A stretch of DNA of 64,000 nt from Isoetes taiwanensis. Taxonomy: Eukaryota > Streptophyta > Lycopodiopsida > Isoetales > Isoetaceae. Position numbers and translations under genes: made by a program. The stretch's first letter is position 1, and each line of letters starts with the position of its first letter. Below the pieces are notes generated by a model. It saw nothing but the letters and a program-made list of their open reading frames with translations, did no database searches and was not told the DNA's origin. Where the stretch lies: positions 1,250,901-1,314,900 of the forward strand of contig JAJEKV010000030.1 in assembly GCA_021234155.1 (NCBI GenBank), read 5' to 3'. Below are positions 45,898 through 57,330 of this stretch, piece after piece.

Positions 45898-46800
45898 TAT
45901 ATCACTTAGTCAAATGAATGTAAATAAAATTGTGTTATCTTCTTGTTCACATCCAGCTTCTCATTTGAGAATATGCGAATTATTACCACATTTACATTAG
46001 ATATTTGTCTTTCATGTATCACATGTGAGTATGCTAAATGAGACAATACATGCATGGTGATAACGATTTGAAGAGTGTAGTATTATACCGTGCTCACTTT
46101 TATGCATATGATAGGTCATGATTACATACTTTGGCTGCAATGCTATACTCCTCCACAAGAGGTTCCTTGGTTAGATGTATTTGTAGGGGATCATCCGTTG
46201 ACAAGGAGACGCTTAACCCACGAGCAAAAAACATGGGAAAAGGGTTTCGATGATAATCCAAGAAAAGGGAGTTGTTGCTTAGGGGTGATACACATAGCCC
46301 AATCTGGAAATAAAATGTAATTCTTAGGCACATTATGGTATAAGAACTTAATGTTAATAGTGTCCAACCTGGCACAAATAGTAGAGATATTGTAAGACAG
46401 GCGACTTCCTCAAATTAACACCATGAGAAATGTTATGTGCAAGAAGGAAAGTAGACACAAGATGATCCAAATCACCTGCCTAATACAAAAGTATATAAAT
46501 TTCCCATGAAATGCCATATCATTAATTAAATGGTAAATGTACCTCTCCTGCGTGTGGGCGAAACTTGATAGTGTTCATTCCCTTTGATTCTCGAAGCTAC
46601 ATTGACATTTTTAAGTTAAAAAATTGTCTATTGAGATGTTAACATGTGTATTTACCTTATTGAGCGTGTATAAATTGGCATAAATGTAGTATGCCCAATA
46701 TGCATATGCAGGATTATGATCAATAGTCCATTCTGCCGGAGGTTGCATGTGTTTCATAGGACGGCGCTCTAGCCTACTCTCATCATCCACCATATCAAAA

Positions 46801-46910
46801 CCAACCACCTAAAATAATAATGAGAACAATGAAGCTCATTACTATTGCAAATAAACCAACCACCTAAAATAAGAATGAGAAGAATGAAGCTCATTACCAT
46901 TGCAAATAAT
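46801..46910 (+). repeat. 55-bp tandem duplication across a splice acceptor
   Basis: CCAACCACCTAAAATAATAA.. at 46801 is repeated from 46856. The unit contains the first codons and the acceptor of AMP deaminase exon 3, so a second, unused acceptor lies 55 bp upstream on the minus strand. Confidence 0.8.
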
Positions 46911-47037
46911 CGTTGGTTAAATATCCATATCATATTACTTGTAAATAAACAATAAAAGAAACGAAAAATGAAATACATAATATGCCTATCACCAATGCAT
47001 CGTATCATATCATAATATTTATAAAAGGTAGTAGCAT

Positions 47038-47262
47038 GTGAGGTTTGGTACATCCTGCATGCATGTATGCATGCCCATGGATGTCCACCCTAAACCCCCG
47101 TTCAAAAGGGGAGCAGTCAAGATGCATCTACCTCATCCGGGGGCTTGCATGGATCATGGGTGGGGTCATGCATGGGGCATACACCATGCTTTTAGGTCGG
47201 TTGAAGGTCGAGAGCCTCGGCATCGTTCCGTCGCAGTTCAAACCAATATGATCGAACTCTAA
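47038..47262. other. GC-rich island in an AMP deaminase intron
   Basis: About 220 bp of markedly higher GC than its surroundings, with two overlapping short frames and the palindrome GCATGCATGTATGCATGC (47058-47075). No known protein or element recognised. Confidence 0.3.
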
Positions 47263-47845
47263 AAATCTTTCTAGAATATTGGAATTTTATAGAAACTATG
47301 GTAATTCAAGAAAATCTAGGGGACATAGGATCTTAGAAAATCTAGAGAAACCTCAAGAGAATCTATGGGAATCGCAAGAGAATCTTTGGAAATCTAGGGA
47401 AATCCAAGGGAATCTTAATGAAACCTTTGAAAATCTAGGGGAATCTTGACAGATCCTAGAGAATGTAGGGTAATCTTCATGGAATCTTTGGGAATCTAGG
47501 AGAATCTACATAAAAACTTAAGAAATATAGAGGAATCTTGGGATGATCTTTGGGAATCTAGGGGAATCTCAAGAGAATATTTGGAAATCTTGGAAAATCT
47601 AGGGGAATCTTCATAGAATCTAAGGGAATCGAGGAGAATGTACATAGAATCTTGGAAAATCTATAGGAATCCAAAGGAATCTTGGGATAATCTAGGGTAT
47701 CTTAAGAGAATCTTAGGGAATCTATGGTATTTCAAGAGATTCTTTAAGAATCTAGGGAAATCTAATGGAATTTCCAAAAAAGCTTGAAGAATCTAAAGGA
47801 ATCTTGATGGACTCTTGGAGGATGTAGAGAATCTCTATAGATCGC
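47263..47845 (+). repeat. Degenerate minisatellite of GGGAATCTT-type units
   Basis: Nearly 600 bp made of irregular 10-20-bp words such as AATCTAGGGGAATCTTGG and AGAATCTTTGGGAATCTA. There are no frames and no hairpin symmetry. The period drifts, so the array is old or evolves by slippage. It lies in the 5.1-kb intron between AMP deaminase exons 2 and 3. Confidence 0.8.
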
Positions 47846-48214
47846 ATGATTGGGGCATTTGATCTTGGCCGTTAGCAATTGGGGCTGTTGATATTGGCCA
47901 TTGATTTGATAAAATAATAATTATAATAGCAATGGACTTTTCTTCTAGCTATTTTCTCTATTAATTTTCACCATTGATGTTATTTTCATTATTAATTTTA
48001 ACCATTGATGTTCGAACTACATGATTTGGTTATCTTTTCTATTAGTGTTGACTATAGATATTCTAATTGCATGATTCATAATTTAGGACATGGCAAGAAT
48101 AAAGAAATTATCTAGAATTATGCAATACGTGGCATTTCTAGAAAATTCTTGCAGATTCGACAGATAGTAGATAGTAGTGAAAACTTGTGAACTCTGTTTA
48201 TAAGCTATTGCTTG
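47846..48214. other. Non-coding, no gene seen
   Basis: Contains the near-repeat TGGGGCATTTGATCTTGGCC / GGGGCTGTTGATATTGGCC and AT-rich sequence. Nothing further. Confidence 0.3.
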
Positions 48215-48752
48215 ATATTGATATTCTTCCTCCTAATAAGTGCCCCTTTGAACTCCTTCCTCTTCAGTGGCAACAAATGTGGTCTTGGGCATACTTCATT
48301 CTAAAGTGGCAGTTCTTTGCTGGCAGATTCTTCGTTGATGTCTTTGGGTTAGCGTGACTGTCCACAAGTAAAACCCTAGAATATCAAATCAGTGTCCAGT
48401 ATGCAAGCGTGAATCTGAGACCATTGAGCATTGCTTTTTTATGGCTGACCACTTTAGACAAGTACGGGATTGGTTGTTCTCTCTTTTTCAAGTCATTAAC
48501 AAGGCAACAAGTGCTCTTGGCAATTTACCCAAGTACTTGGACAGAGTTACAAAGCCAGGCTTTTCATCTTGCAGTAGGATGGTTGCTTTGGACTATCTGG
48601 AAAAGACGATGACTGGTAAGCTTGAAAGGGGTAACCGTGTTCTCCAAGAAGCTCAAGGTCACATTGCTAAGTCGTATCATTATTCTTCACTTGCCCCTCG
48701 TAAAAGGCGATTGATCTTTAAGGAGTATTTAGATGTGCCCTCTTATGCTTAG
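48215..48752 (+). pseudogene. LINE C-terminal zinc-binding domain (zf-RVT-like) fragment
   Basis: Frames give KCPFELLPLQWQQMWSWAYF, then NQCPVCKRESETIEHCFFMA (48390-48450) and DHFRQVRDWLFSLFQ. The C-x2-C-x(n)-ExxxH-C spacing followed by a Trp a dozen residues later is that of the zinc-binding domain that ends many plant LINE RTs. The tail (48441-48752) is open to SLAPRKRRLIFKEYLD. The RT itself is absent. Confidence 0.65.
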
Positions 48753-49529
48753 GCAGGTTGCTTTACTCAGTTTGTCTCTGCTTATCTGCTGAGATTTTAT
48801 TCCTGTCTTTGCACTTATACTTGTATTTGACTCTTTGGTTAAATAAAGTATCATGTCCTTCAACACAAAAAAGAAAAAGAAAAATTCCTGGTCCGGTGCA
48901 AAAGGGGGTTTCACTCTCTGGCTTTTGTCTATGGCCGGGTTTGTGTAATTTGTAAGAGCTAAAGATATTTGCAGAGATTAATTTCGCTGCGCATCCATTG
49001 CAGCTACCATTGGTCACTTCTCTTCAGATTCTTGATATGAATGAGAGGCAGCCAGGGCAGATTCATCAGTCGGATAACATATTACAGTTTTTGAGGGTTC
49101 CTTGATTGGGATGCTAGGTAGCACGTCAATCAACCTGGTTCGGCTTGGCAACACCAACTCCTGCATCAACATCATGCTCCATAACTTAGCATGATCCTAG
49201 GTCTAGGCACGACCTCGCCCCTTTGCCGGAATTTGCCCAGTACAACACCACACGGCAATCTTCACAGATCGATTTCCCGGCATCAAGGCTAATACTGGCC
49301 ACCATTGGAACAAGTGGGATCTGTTTGGTCTTTCGCCCAGCTCCTTGTCCATACCTTGCCAGTACAGAAATACATTTCTTGTCCATATATTATGTGTTTA
49401 GCCCATTTATTGTATCTCTTGCCCACCTTTGCTTGTATTTGGTCTTGCTTTCTTGAGGTGACGCTTGCTGCAGTCTAGGCTCTCCTCACTTGTTTCAATC
49501 CTGCTTCTATACCCAGCCATAGCCACTTA
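48753..49529. other. Non-coding, no gene seen
   Basis: Short frames only. Some phrases (TTGCCAGTACAGAAATACAT) lack relatives in the window. Confidence 0.3.
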
Positions 49530-50352
49530 CCATAACGCGCAAAATCAATCGCATGGCGAGGGAGACTCATAAGGCTAAGAATCTAACCAAGACACCCTTG
49601 TAACCTCTGGCAAACCTTATGATCCTACCATTGAACCCTATCTTCTTGCGACACCTTTATTTGGCCCACAACGGCCTATTCTAGCACAGTCGGAAGCATC
49701 ACCATCTTCAGACACAAACATAGTTCTGGATACAGTTTTGGATAACCTCGATGCTCAGATTCGACATTTGCCATTAGCAGTCTTCGTCAGGGTCCAGACG
49801 ATCCAATCCCAGACCACTGCCACAGAGACATCAATTCATTTGCCTCTGGAAAACTGGACGCAACTCTTGGAGCTATTGCTAGAGTCAGCAGGTCATCTTG
49901 ATGTTCCACCTCTAGTACATGTTACAGTGTCTGAGCATGTGGACAAGATAGATATGTCCATACAGACTTCAATGTCTGAGCATGTGGACAAGATAGACAT
50001 GTCCACACAGTATAAATCCCACTTTGGCACCAGGACCACAAGCTTATTTGCTTGCTTCCTTGTCTAGGAAAAAGCTTGTAGCTATTGCATTAATTCGCTC
50101 AGGGTTCCACAAGCTACGGATTGAGATAAGAGATGGGAGCGGCCGCAATTGCCACAAGAAGTGAGATTATATGCATGTTGCCAGTTACAGGTTATTGAAG
50201 ATGAAAGACATAATCTGCTAAGATGTCCTACTTTTAAGATGGTCAGGAACCATTATTTGACTTTAGCATTCCATTCCACGCTTCCACCTTGGACTACCGC
50301 GCTCATCGTGTCCATCAATTTCATGGCCCAGGGCGTATGTTGGAGCTTCTGA
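49530..50352 (+). pseudogene. Retroelement fragments: unrecognised ORF and a LINE C-terminal piece
   Basis: 49738-50067 is open for 109 codons and contains a 45-bp in-frame duplication (SEHVDKIDMS twice, from 49930 and 49975). Its family is not recognised. 50149-50352 reads ACCQLQVIEDERHNLLRCPT then FKMVRNHYLTL, the C-x(n)-EDExHxLxxCPxF pattern of a LINE C-terminal zinc domain. The two may belong to one decayed element or be separate insertions. Confidence 0.45.
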
Positions 50353-51780
50353 GCACCTCCAAATAACAGTCAGTTATGATTTGGGGTGCAGATAATGGTC
50401 AATTATGATTTAGAGCGTTTATAGTTTTAAAATATGTATATGGTGGAGCCTTTGTTTAAACTATGATGTCCCTACCAAAAATAATAATGCTCTAAAGAGA
50501 GTGCTTTCACCAATATGGTTGACAATCAAATTTGATTATCTTCTCAAATTAGGCCTACCATTTTTATGTGGATAATATGAGTTTCTTAGCATGAAATTGT
50601 TTTGGATACGGTCCTTTGCACAACCAAATCAATTTCCACTAGGACCACCAATTATAGTAGGCATTATGCCAAATGCGGCTCTGCACCACCTTGATTATAA
50701 GCCATGCCTTCGATTGATTTGTATGCAAACCAACAAATGTATGAGAGAGAGGACAAACATGCCATACTCCAATGTCGCTATTGATTTGGGTATCTGATGC
50801 CAAAAACTTAGCAAAGACCCTTTCATAGAGTCTATAAACTACATCTGAATATCATCTAGAATCCCAAGTGTTTTTACACTTTCCAACAAAGCTCATGAGG
50901 TATTGTATCAAAAGAGAACTAAAATCCACAAATTATATGTGAAGATCCTGTTTCATGCTTCGGCTATGCTCAATAAGCGGAGAGAAGATAAAATTATGGT
51001 CTAAATAGAAATGCCTGGGTCACAGGAGGGTCCAATTTCTTTGACATCCAGTTCCAAAAAATAAATCTTTAAAAGCAACTTTAGAATGACAAAATCACCA
51101 CATGTAAACAAAAAGTTCACAGGATATGTTTTATAAGGAGCTAAAAACTTGTAGGAATCTGACATTGTATGAATAGGTAAAAATCCGGAGCCAATGCCTC
51201 CATAAATTAAAGATCGTGAGTGTCATTTTGAGTTTCAATATGGTTGGACCAAGAACAAAATATACGATAGGTACATCACATAAAATTTTAGTGTTGATTT
51301 AGTAGATTATTCCACACATACTCTATTAAAAAGAATGATATTCCAAGATATCTATTTGAGCAAGATTTCATTGTTGAATTAGTCGGGCATCTTGGGGCTG
51401 ATAAAGACATAAATGTTTTGCCTTCTAACATCCAAGGGTTACTTATATGTAGTCCTAGCACATATTATGTCATTAGATCACATTGCAAACTAAACTCCTA
51501 AACCCCTTTCATTTTTACAGCAAACGCATTAACCTCAAGTAAGGAGCATTATGGAATTGATCGTGCTTTGGTTGAAGGTCACATCAAACAAAGCATGATT
51601 CTTCGTCGACGTTGAAAACTTATCTATCTACCTACCTATCTTTCTATTTGTCTGCCTCTTTATCTGTCTGTCTATCTATACTAAGAGAATTGAATTAGAC
51701 AAAATTGTTCGATAAAGTTGGACTATTATTGAGTGCATGATGAAAGGTCTATTAGGTTATCTTTAGGGATATAATGAACA
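50353..51780. other. Intron sequence, no gene seen; TATC microsatellite
   Basis: AT-rich intron between AMP deaminase exons 3 and 2. A degenerate (TATC/TGTC)n tract lies at 51626-51677. No recognisable element. Confidence 0.4.
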
Positions 51781-52208
51781 TTATACACAAACATGCCTGC
51801 CATCGCCTATATATAAGAACTTTGTGAATATTATTCCTTTAATAATAACCTCAGTTGTTAAATAGCTAGTAGTATGACCAACAGAACTTGCCTGCTTCAA
51901 AAATATTTGTAATTTGGGATGAGAATTTGGATTGGTTGTAGCTTCAAAGAGCGGGTAAAATATGTTGTCCAATATTGATTCGAAAGACGTGACTATTCCC
52001 ATTTCCTTATAGACATGATAAAGTCGAGGCAACTGCTATCAAATTTGTCTTTCAATATAAAGAATTGCATGAAGTGCAAATTAGAAATGCTAACCTGAAT
52101 AAGCCAAACAACATTTTCATTTTGCAATTCGTTATTGACAATCCAGCTAGCCAAAACATCCCACTCACTTTGCTTTCTTCCATAAACTGATATTCTGTAC
52201 TCCATCAT

Positions 52209-52939
52209 CTATGGTAAATGTAAAAGTCATCATCAATTTCAACTAAATGGGGGCGGGAAGGGGGGTTATTTAATGTCTTTTGTACACTAATTAATTTATG
52301 ACATGCACGTACAATGCCTAGATCCTATTCATACTCAACTTTGATTGGACAGTGTATTGAGAATATGCACAATAGAAGACTGTAAAACTACTATAACAAC
52401 AATGCAATGTTGGTGGTGTGTGCATCTGTGTCTAATCAAATGCTGCCAATGTAGGATGATGTAGAATTTTTCTCTTTTTCTTCTATATACTCATGTGGAT
52501 GAAAAATGTTCAATTATATGTAAATGCACTCTATTAACTATAATTGTTTTGAAGTTACAGACTTGCGAAAAAATTGCCATCAATACCTAGCTTTGATACC
52601 TACTTTCTTTGTACATCTCACTTTCGTCACATTCGTAAGATCTATTGGAAGCTTATAAACAGAATGCACTTCATAAGCATAGTGCTCTTCAATCTACACT
52701 TTCAATTCCAGTTGATTCAAGAACTTCCCTTGCTAATATTATTGCAGTGTATGGCTCTCATTGGCCAAGCTCCAACAGACAGATCATATTGAGGAGATTC
52801 TGTGGGATATAGAACATCTTAGCCTCTCTTTATTAAGAAAAGAAAATAATGATATATGAACTCTGCCTTGAGTTATACAGTCTCAATTGTCCACAATGTC
52901 TTTTCTATATTTGCATTGTACTCCTATCGTATGTTACAC
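52209..52939. other. Upstream flank or intron of AMP deaminase
   Basis: AT-rich. No AMP deaminase exon recognised, although a coding exon is expected upstream because the first visible exon starts at an acceptor (CCATAG|ATGATGGAG). Confidence 0.35.
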
Positions 52940-53188
52940 CTAATCAGGCATCTTTTGCAGATGCCTGCAATGGTACTCACATTCTATATCATAAAGGTTT
53001 TTGACCAATACACCCCCCCTCCCCGTCCCTCCAACGCTCTGATGTCATACTCTATAAAAAGCTGATTACTCCCAAATAAATTTCACAAACATCCTTTGAG
53101 ATGGATGTTTTTTAGTATTGCATAGTAGTGTGCTTACTGTGCTCTTGTTATAATGGGTTCTATAGATATTTGATCTCTGTGGACGATA
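52940..53188 (+). repeat. LINE 3' end fragment (copy H)
   Basis: GCCTGCAATGGTACTCACAT (shared with copy G) leads to TGGGTTCTATAGATATTTGA and CTCTGTGGACGATATG (53154-53190). The tail is not a clean repeat, and GCAATAAGCAATG follows. An old, decayed copy. Confidence 0.55.
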
Positions 53189-53880
53189 TGCAATAAGCAA
53201 TGTTGGTATTTGCATATGAGTCTTTCCTCAGAATGCATTCAATGTAAGGCGATTGGAGGTATGACCCAGTAAGCAATGTTGGTGTCAATGTGTGTCATAT
53301 ATATAATAGGATATTGTAGAGTGGTACACTTTGGTGCTAGAGTATCCATAGGCATTTGCGTGTGAATGCCTTTTTCCATCATTGTCATCTTCGTGCTTTT
53401 GTTCCTTTTAGACACAAAGACACTTGAACAGGTTCCTTTGAGTCTGGAGAGTTCCAACTAGCATGGCCTTGGCCACGTGGTTTCTTTAACATCCCTCTGG
53501 ATAATCAATGCATTGTCCTAGTATCCTGCACAGATGCATGGCCCTTGACTAAGAAAAGGGCCATCTCATCTTGGTTCTGTTTAGCTGTTGTCGTCCAGTT
53601 GGGAATGCCGCACACTTTATATCTCTCGCAAGTTGTCTTCTCTGCTCATGGCATTGTTTCTGTTGCCCAAGCTAAATTATTGATGGGATATGAGTGCTCC
53701 CCATTGAACTTACACCCTAAACAATCTTGTTTATGTCATTCCTATATAAGTATCCATATTTTAGGCGCAAAATACGTGTTTGCAATGAAAAACACTTTAA
53801 TCAATGGTCCTATTAGAAATGCTACATATTCCTCTCGCTGCCTATACGCTGCTTTGGAGTCCTAGATGGCAAAAACTATC
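53189..53880. other. Unassigned; one unrecognised 106-codon frame
   Basis: AGTAAGCAATGTTGGTGTCA (53270) echoes AATAAGCAATGTTGGTATTT (53191), a small local duplication of about 80 bp spacing. The frame 53545-53865 has no known domain and unremarkable composition; it may be a retroelement piece. Confidence 0.3.
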
Positions 53881-55613
53881 TAAACGAGGTGCACCTGATT
53901 TCGGGCCAGACCATAGATTAGGGCCTCTCGTCAGATCCATAGATCCTATGGCCCAGACCATATGTTAGGGCCTCTCGGCACCTCCTGTTTGCTTATAGAA
54001 ATGATGATTGACGACGTCTATGATTTTGAAATATGAAATACGAGTTCGCCTAAGGTTTTGATAGAATATGGAACCTCTATATGTCTTCGCCTGTTTTGGA
54101 GGCTCGAACCTCTACCAAAATAACTCAATGTCCTAATAAGACTACTTTGACCAATATAATCAGTGGGCTAATGTGATTATTTTTTTATCTTAAATCTATG
54201 TTTTTTTTTTTTATAATATCCCATTCAATTATTTTAGGGATATGGTCTGTGGTTTTAGGAATTGTTATTTCTAAATACCCCTAGAACCCACTTTTATTGT
54301 GTTATATATTATAAACGAGGTGCACCCTAGACTACCATAGTCGTTGAATCTGTCGATCCTACGGCTCAAACTTTGTGTTGGGGCCTTTGGACACCTCCCT
54401 AGACTACCACAGTCGTCGGATACGTCGATCCTATGGCCAGACTGTACGTTGGGGCCTCGGCACCTTCTGTTTCACTTATGAACAGTTATGATTGGGGACG
54501 CCTATGATTTTGAAATACAAAGTACGAGCTCGCTTAAAGTTTTGATGGAATATAGAATCTCTATACGATTTTGCCTAAGATTTTAGAATATGAAGTATAA
54601 GGGCTCGAACATCTACCAAAATAACTCAATGTCTTATTAAGTCTACTTTGACCAATATAACCAGTGATCCAATGTGATTATTTTTTATCTTAAATTTATG
54701 TTTTCTTTTGTATAACAACCCATTCAATTATTTTAGGAATATGGTCTATGATTTTAGGGATTGTTATTTCTATATCCATATCCAATACCCCTACAACCCA
54801 ATGTTATTATGCTACATATTCTAAAGTAAGTGCATCGTCAATCATCAGATCCGTTGATCCTATGACCAAGACTGTATGTTGTGGCCTCTGGGCACCTTCT
54901 GTTTCGCTCATGGACAATTATGATTGGGGGCGCCTATGATTTTGAAATATGAAATACGAGTTTGCCTAACGCTTTTATGAAATATGGAACCTCTATACGG
55001 CTTCAACTAAGGTTTAGAATATGAAATACGAGGGCTAGTACCCCTAACAAAATACCTTAATTTCCTCATAAGACTTTGACCAATATAACCAAGTGAGCTA
55101 ATGTGATTATTCTTTATCTTAAATCTATGGCAATTCAACTATTTTAGGGATATGGCCTATGGTTTAAGAAATTGTCATTTCTACATCCATATTCAATCCC
55201 CCTGGAACCCCTTGTTATTGTGCTGCATATTCTAAATGAGATGCACCTTGGACTACCATAATCGTCGGATCCGTCGACCCTACGGCCCGGACTATGGACA
55301 ACTTGGGGGCATCTATGATTTTGAAATATGGAATACGAGTTCGCCTAAGGTTTTAATGGAATGTGGAACTCTCTAAGGCTTTGCCTACAGTTTTAGAATA
55401 TGAAGTACGAGGGCTCAAACCTCTACCAAAATAACTCGAAGTTCTAATAAGACTACTTTGACCAATATAATCTAATGTGGTTATTTTTTATCTTAAATCT
55501 AAGTTTTTTTTATAACAACCCATTCAATTCTTGTAGGGATATGGTCTATGGTCATTTCTACATCCATATTCAATCCCCCTGGAACCCCCTGTCATTGTGC
55601 TACATATTGCTTC
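53881..55613 (-). repeat. Tandem array of four S repeats (~390-510 bp each)
   Basis: Units at about 53881-54310, 54311-54825, 54826-55225 and 55226-55613. Each carries the landmarks GAGGTGCACC / GCATCGTC, TACGAGTTCGCCTAAGGTTT, TCGAACCTCTACCAAAATAA, ACTACTTTGACCAATATAA and a closing CCCCTGTTATTGTGCTACAT. Unit 4 best keeps the end GGAACCCCCTGTCATTGTGC. Orientation is opposite to the single copy at 22396. On the minus strand each unit keeps an A-box-like and a B-box-like word about 50 nt apart. Confidence 0.85.
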
Positions 55614-55689
55614 ATTATAATTGTTCTTTAGCCTCTACCACCAATCATCTGCTCATATGTTTGGGTTCTTCTAACATCATTTGGAGCAC

Positions 55690-56317
55690 CGCGATGGAGC
55701 AGGGTCGCAGGCACCTTGGCCGAGGCTGGAGGATGCACCTCCTCCGGCGACTTCTCGGCGTTTTCCTGGTATTTGCCTTCACTGGCGCTGGACTTCCGGC
55801 GGGCTTGGGCTTATTGGATCGCGTTGGTTTTAAACCGGCCGGTGCCCTCCGATCCCGTCCCTTTCTATGAATCGTTGCTATGGGGGTTTGGGACTCTACA
55901 TTTTACGGGGGCAGCTCTTATGGTCTAGTGGTTTGATCGAGTTACTCGAGGGTCGGCACTGGGATCTCTGCATCGACATCTATTTGCCACGGGTTTTGGT
56001 GAGAGGATGGAGGTTTAGCGCGTGCATGAGTCCGCACCGGATTTTCGGCACCTAGGCGTGAAGAGGTTACGGTTCGGGCGTTTGTTGAAGTTCGTTTGTT
56101 GGAGGTATGCTTGTTGCTTTTGCGGCAAAGATTTTGGATCTGTGGTCATCATGGCTTGGTTTTTCCCGGTGGGTTTTTTTAATCCGGGCCATGGTGCTCC
56201 ACGAACTTCGCCCATGCAATGTATTTTTGTTTTCTTTGTACTTGTGGTCGCATGTCCTTGTATTTGCCTTTGTGGTGCGACGTAAAAATATACTTCCTTC
56301 CTTCCTTCCTTCCTTCT
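55690..56317 (+). mobile_element. LINE 3' fragment (copy I) with (TTCC)n tail
   Basis: GC-rich. Open frames at 55475-55870 and 55716-55928 include RRAWAYWIALVLNRPVPSDP. The end shows TTTTTCCCGGTGGG..TTTTTTTAATCCGGG (56161-56188), as in the A/C family hairpin. It then has GCGACGTAAAAATA and a 25-bp TTCC tail (56293-56317). The usual GGGTCCCATAGG block is missing, so it is a divergent subfamily. Confidence 0.6.
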
Positions 56318-56374
56318 AACTTCTGCCAATGTGTGTGTATTCTCTAGCTCTGTTTTATTTTCTGTCAGTAGGTA

Positions 56375-56530
56375 TGCAAATGTAACTGGGGTTTCCTGTA
56401 TATTTTTATATGCTTGTCCTTATGGTTTCTATATGATTTGATGAGGGTCTTGCACGAGGCATACTGATCAGTATATCTAGAGTGCACATTGTATATCTAT
56501 AATTGAATGGCATATTATCTATGGTTTTGA
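56375..56530 (+). repeat. Partial P element (P4)
   Basis: GGTTTCTATATGATTTGATG, GCACGAGGCATACTGATCAG and TATATCTAGAGTGCACATTG match P3 (60070-60138) closely. The 5' terminus is degenerate (TAACTGGGGTTTCC). Confidence 0.5.
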
Positions 56531-56559
56531 AATGGTTTGGCATTACATATTTTTTCTTC

Positions 56560-57330
56560 ATAAGCCCTCGATAGGCACATTGTCTATTTCCAGAAGGTGG
56601 CCAACATGGACGATGCTCGGCTCCCGCACTTGGCTTACGCTGTGGCGATGAGCCCGCAACGACTCAGGGCTTGTTGGAAGGACAAGAGAGCCAGTGGATG
56701 GTATTTGGAACGTAGGCATACATAGGTGCGTCGGGTGCCACGGGCAGCCGGCGGGATAAATTGAGGGGGTACTTGGACTTTTGTTTCACGGGAAGCTCAC
56801 GGGACCATCATGCTGCGGAGCGTAAAGGTGGCACACTACAAATAGCACATAAACCCCACCACAGTTCGAGGCCCCACGGCTCTACTGCGTTCTCGGTTGC
56901 CCATGAAGAAAGCGCGGGATTATCGCGATCCATTCAAGCGGGGGCCCACCATCTTCGGCTTGAGGCGGGTCGATGAGTTGGAGAGCCGCGCGGGGACGAG
57001 CTTTGTCGGTGTCACCGGGGTTGTTGAGGATGAAAGCCATGCCTTCGAGGCTCTCCATCCTATAGTCGGTCGGGCTCGCTACATTCTCTTGGTGCGACTG
57101 GTGCGCCCCGCGACGAGCTACTCGAAGACGCCCATCGATTCGATCCCTTGGCTCCTACCTCCGGGGAGGTATATTTGTCACCGCCCAGGCGGGTTTGTTC
57201 TTCGCGACGGTTTTCCCCTCCTAAGGGGAATTTTTTAATCCGGGTAACGCTTGTTTACCCCGTGTAATTTGGGTCCCATAGGCTGATTGGCCTCCGCGGA
57301 CGATAAAAGAACCTTCCTTCCTTCCTTCCT
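56560..57330 (+). mobile_element. LINE copy D, 5'-truncated, with (CTTC)n tail
   Basis: Begins in RHIVYFQKVANMDDARLPHL (56570-56630), equivalent to 13435-13490 of copy C, and continues through the C-terminal region (VGVTGVVEDESHAFEALHPI, about 57010-57065). The hairpin region CGGTTTTCCCCTCCTAAGGG..AATTTTTTAATCCGGG is at 57199-57245. The end block GGGTCCCATAGGCTGATTGG is at 57271-57290, followed by GACGATAAAA and the tail 57312-57330. GC content is high, so it is probably one of the younger copies. Confidence 0.8.

Larger units (their letters stand above)
43685..52208 (-). pseudogene. AMPD: AMP deaminase, C-terminal nine exons, one with a 1-base deletion
   Basis: AMP deaminase converts AMP to IMP plus ammonia in purine salvage; the Arabidopsis enzyme is FAC1. 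Minus-strand exons: 52095-52208, 51892-52032, 46656-46808, 46543-46596, 46369-46479, 46130-46303, 44739-44819, 44421-44518 and 43685-43753. Together they give 331 residues, from MEYRISVYGRKQSEWDVLAS to the stop, against about 840 in the family. All junctions are phase 0. The zinc histidine in FRPHAGE and the Asp in [11 protein letters not shown] are present. The N-terminal catalytic part (with HxH) is not found up to 64000. Exon 8 is 98 bp, one short of a codon multiple, and its frame slips between LQWL and QYYKRG. The intron after 51892 has a GC donor (CAG|GCAAGT). Otherwise all splice sites are good, so a sequencing error or a real gene with very long introns remains possible. Confidence 0.85.

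Noticed and set aside
47263-47845. CRISPR array
   Set aside because: The words drift, there are no equal spacers, and the DNA is plant nuclear.
53545-53865. 106-codon frame as a host gene
   Set aside because: No recognisable domain and no supporting splice or neighbour evidence.
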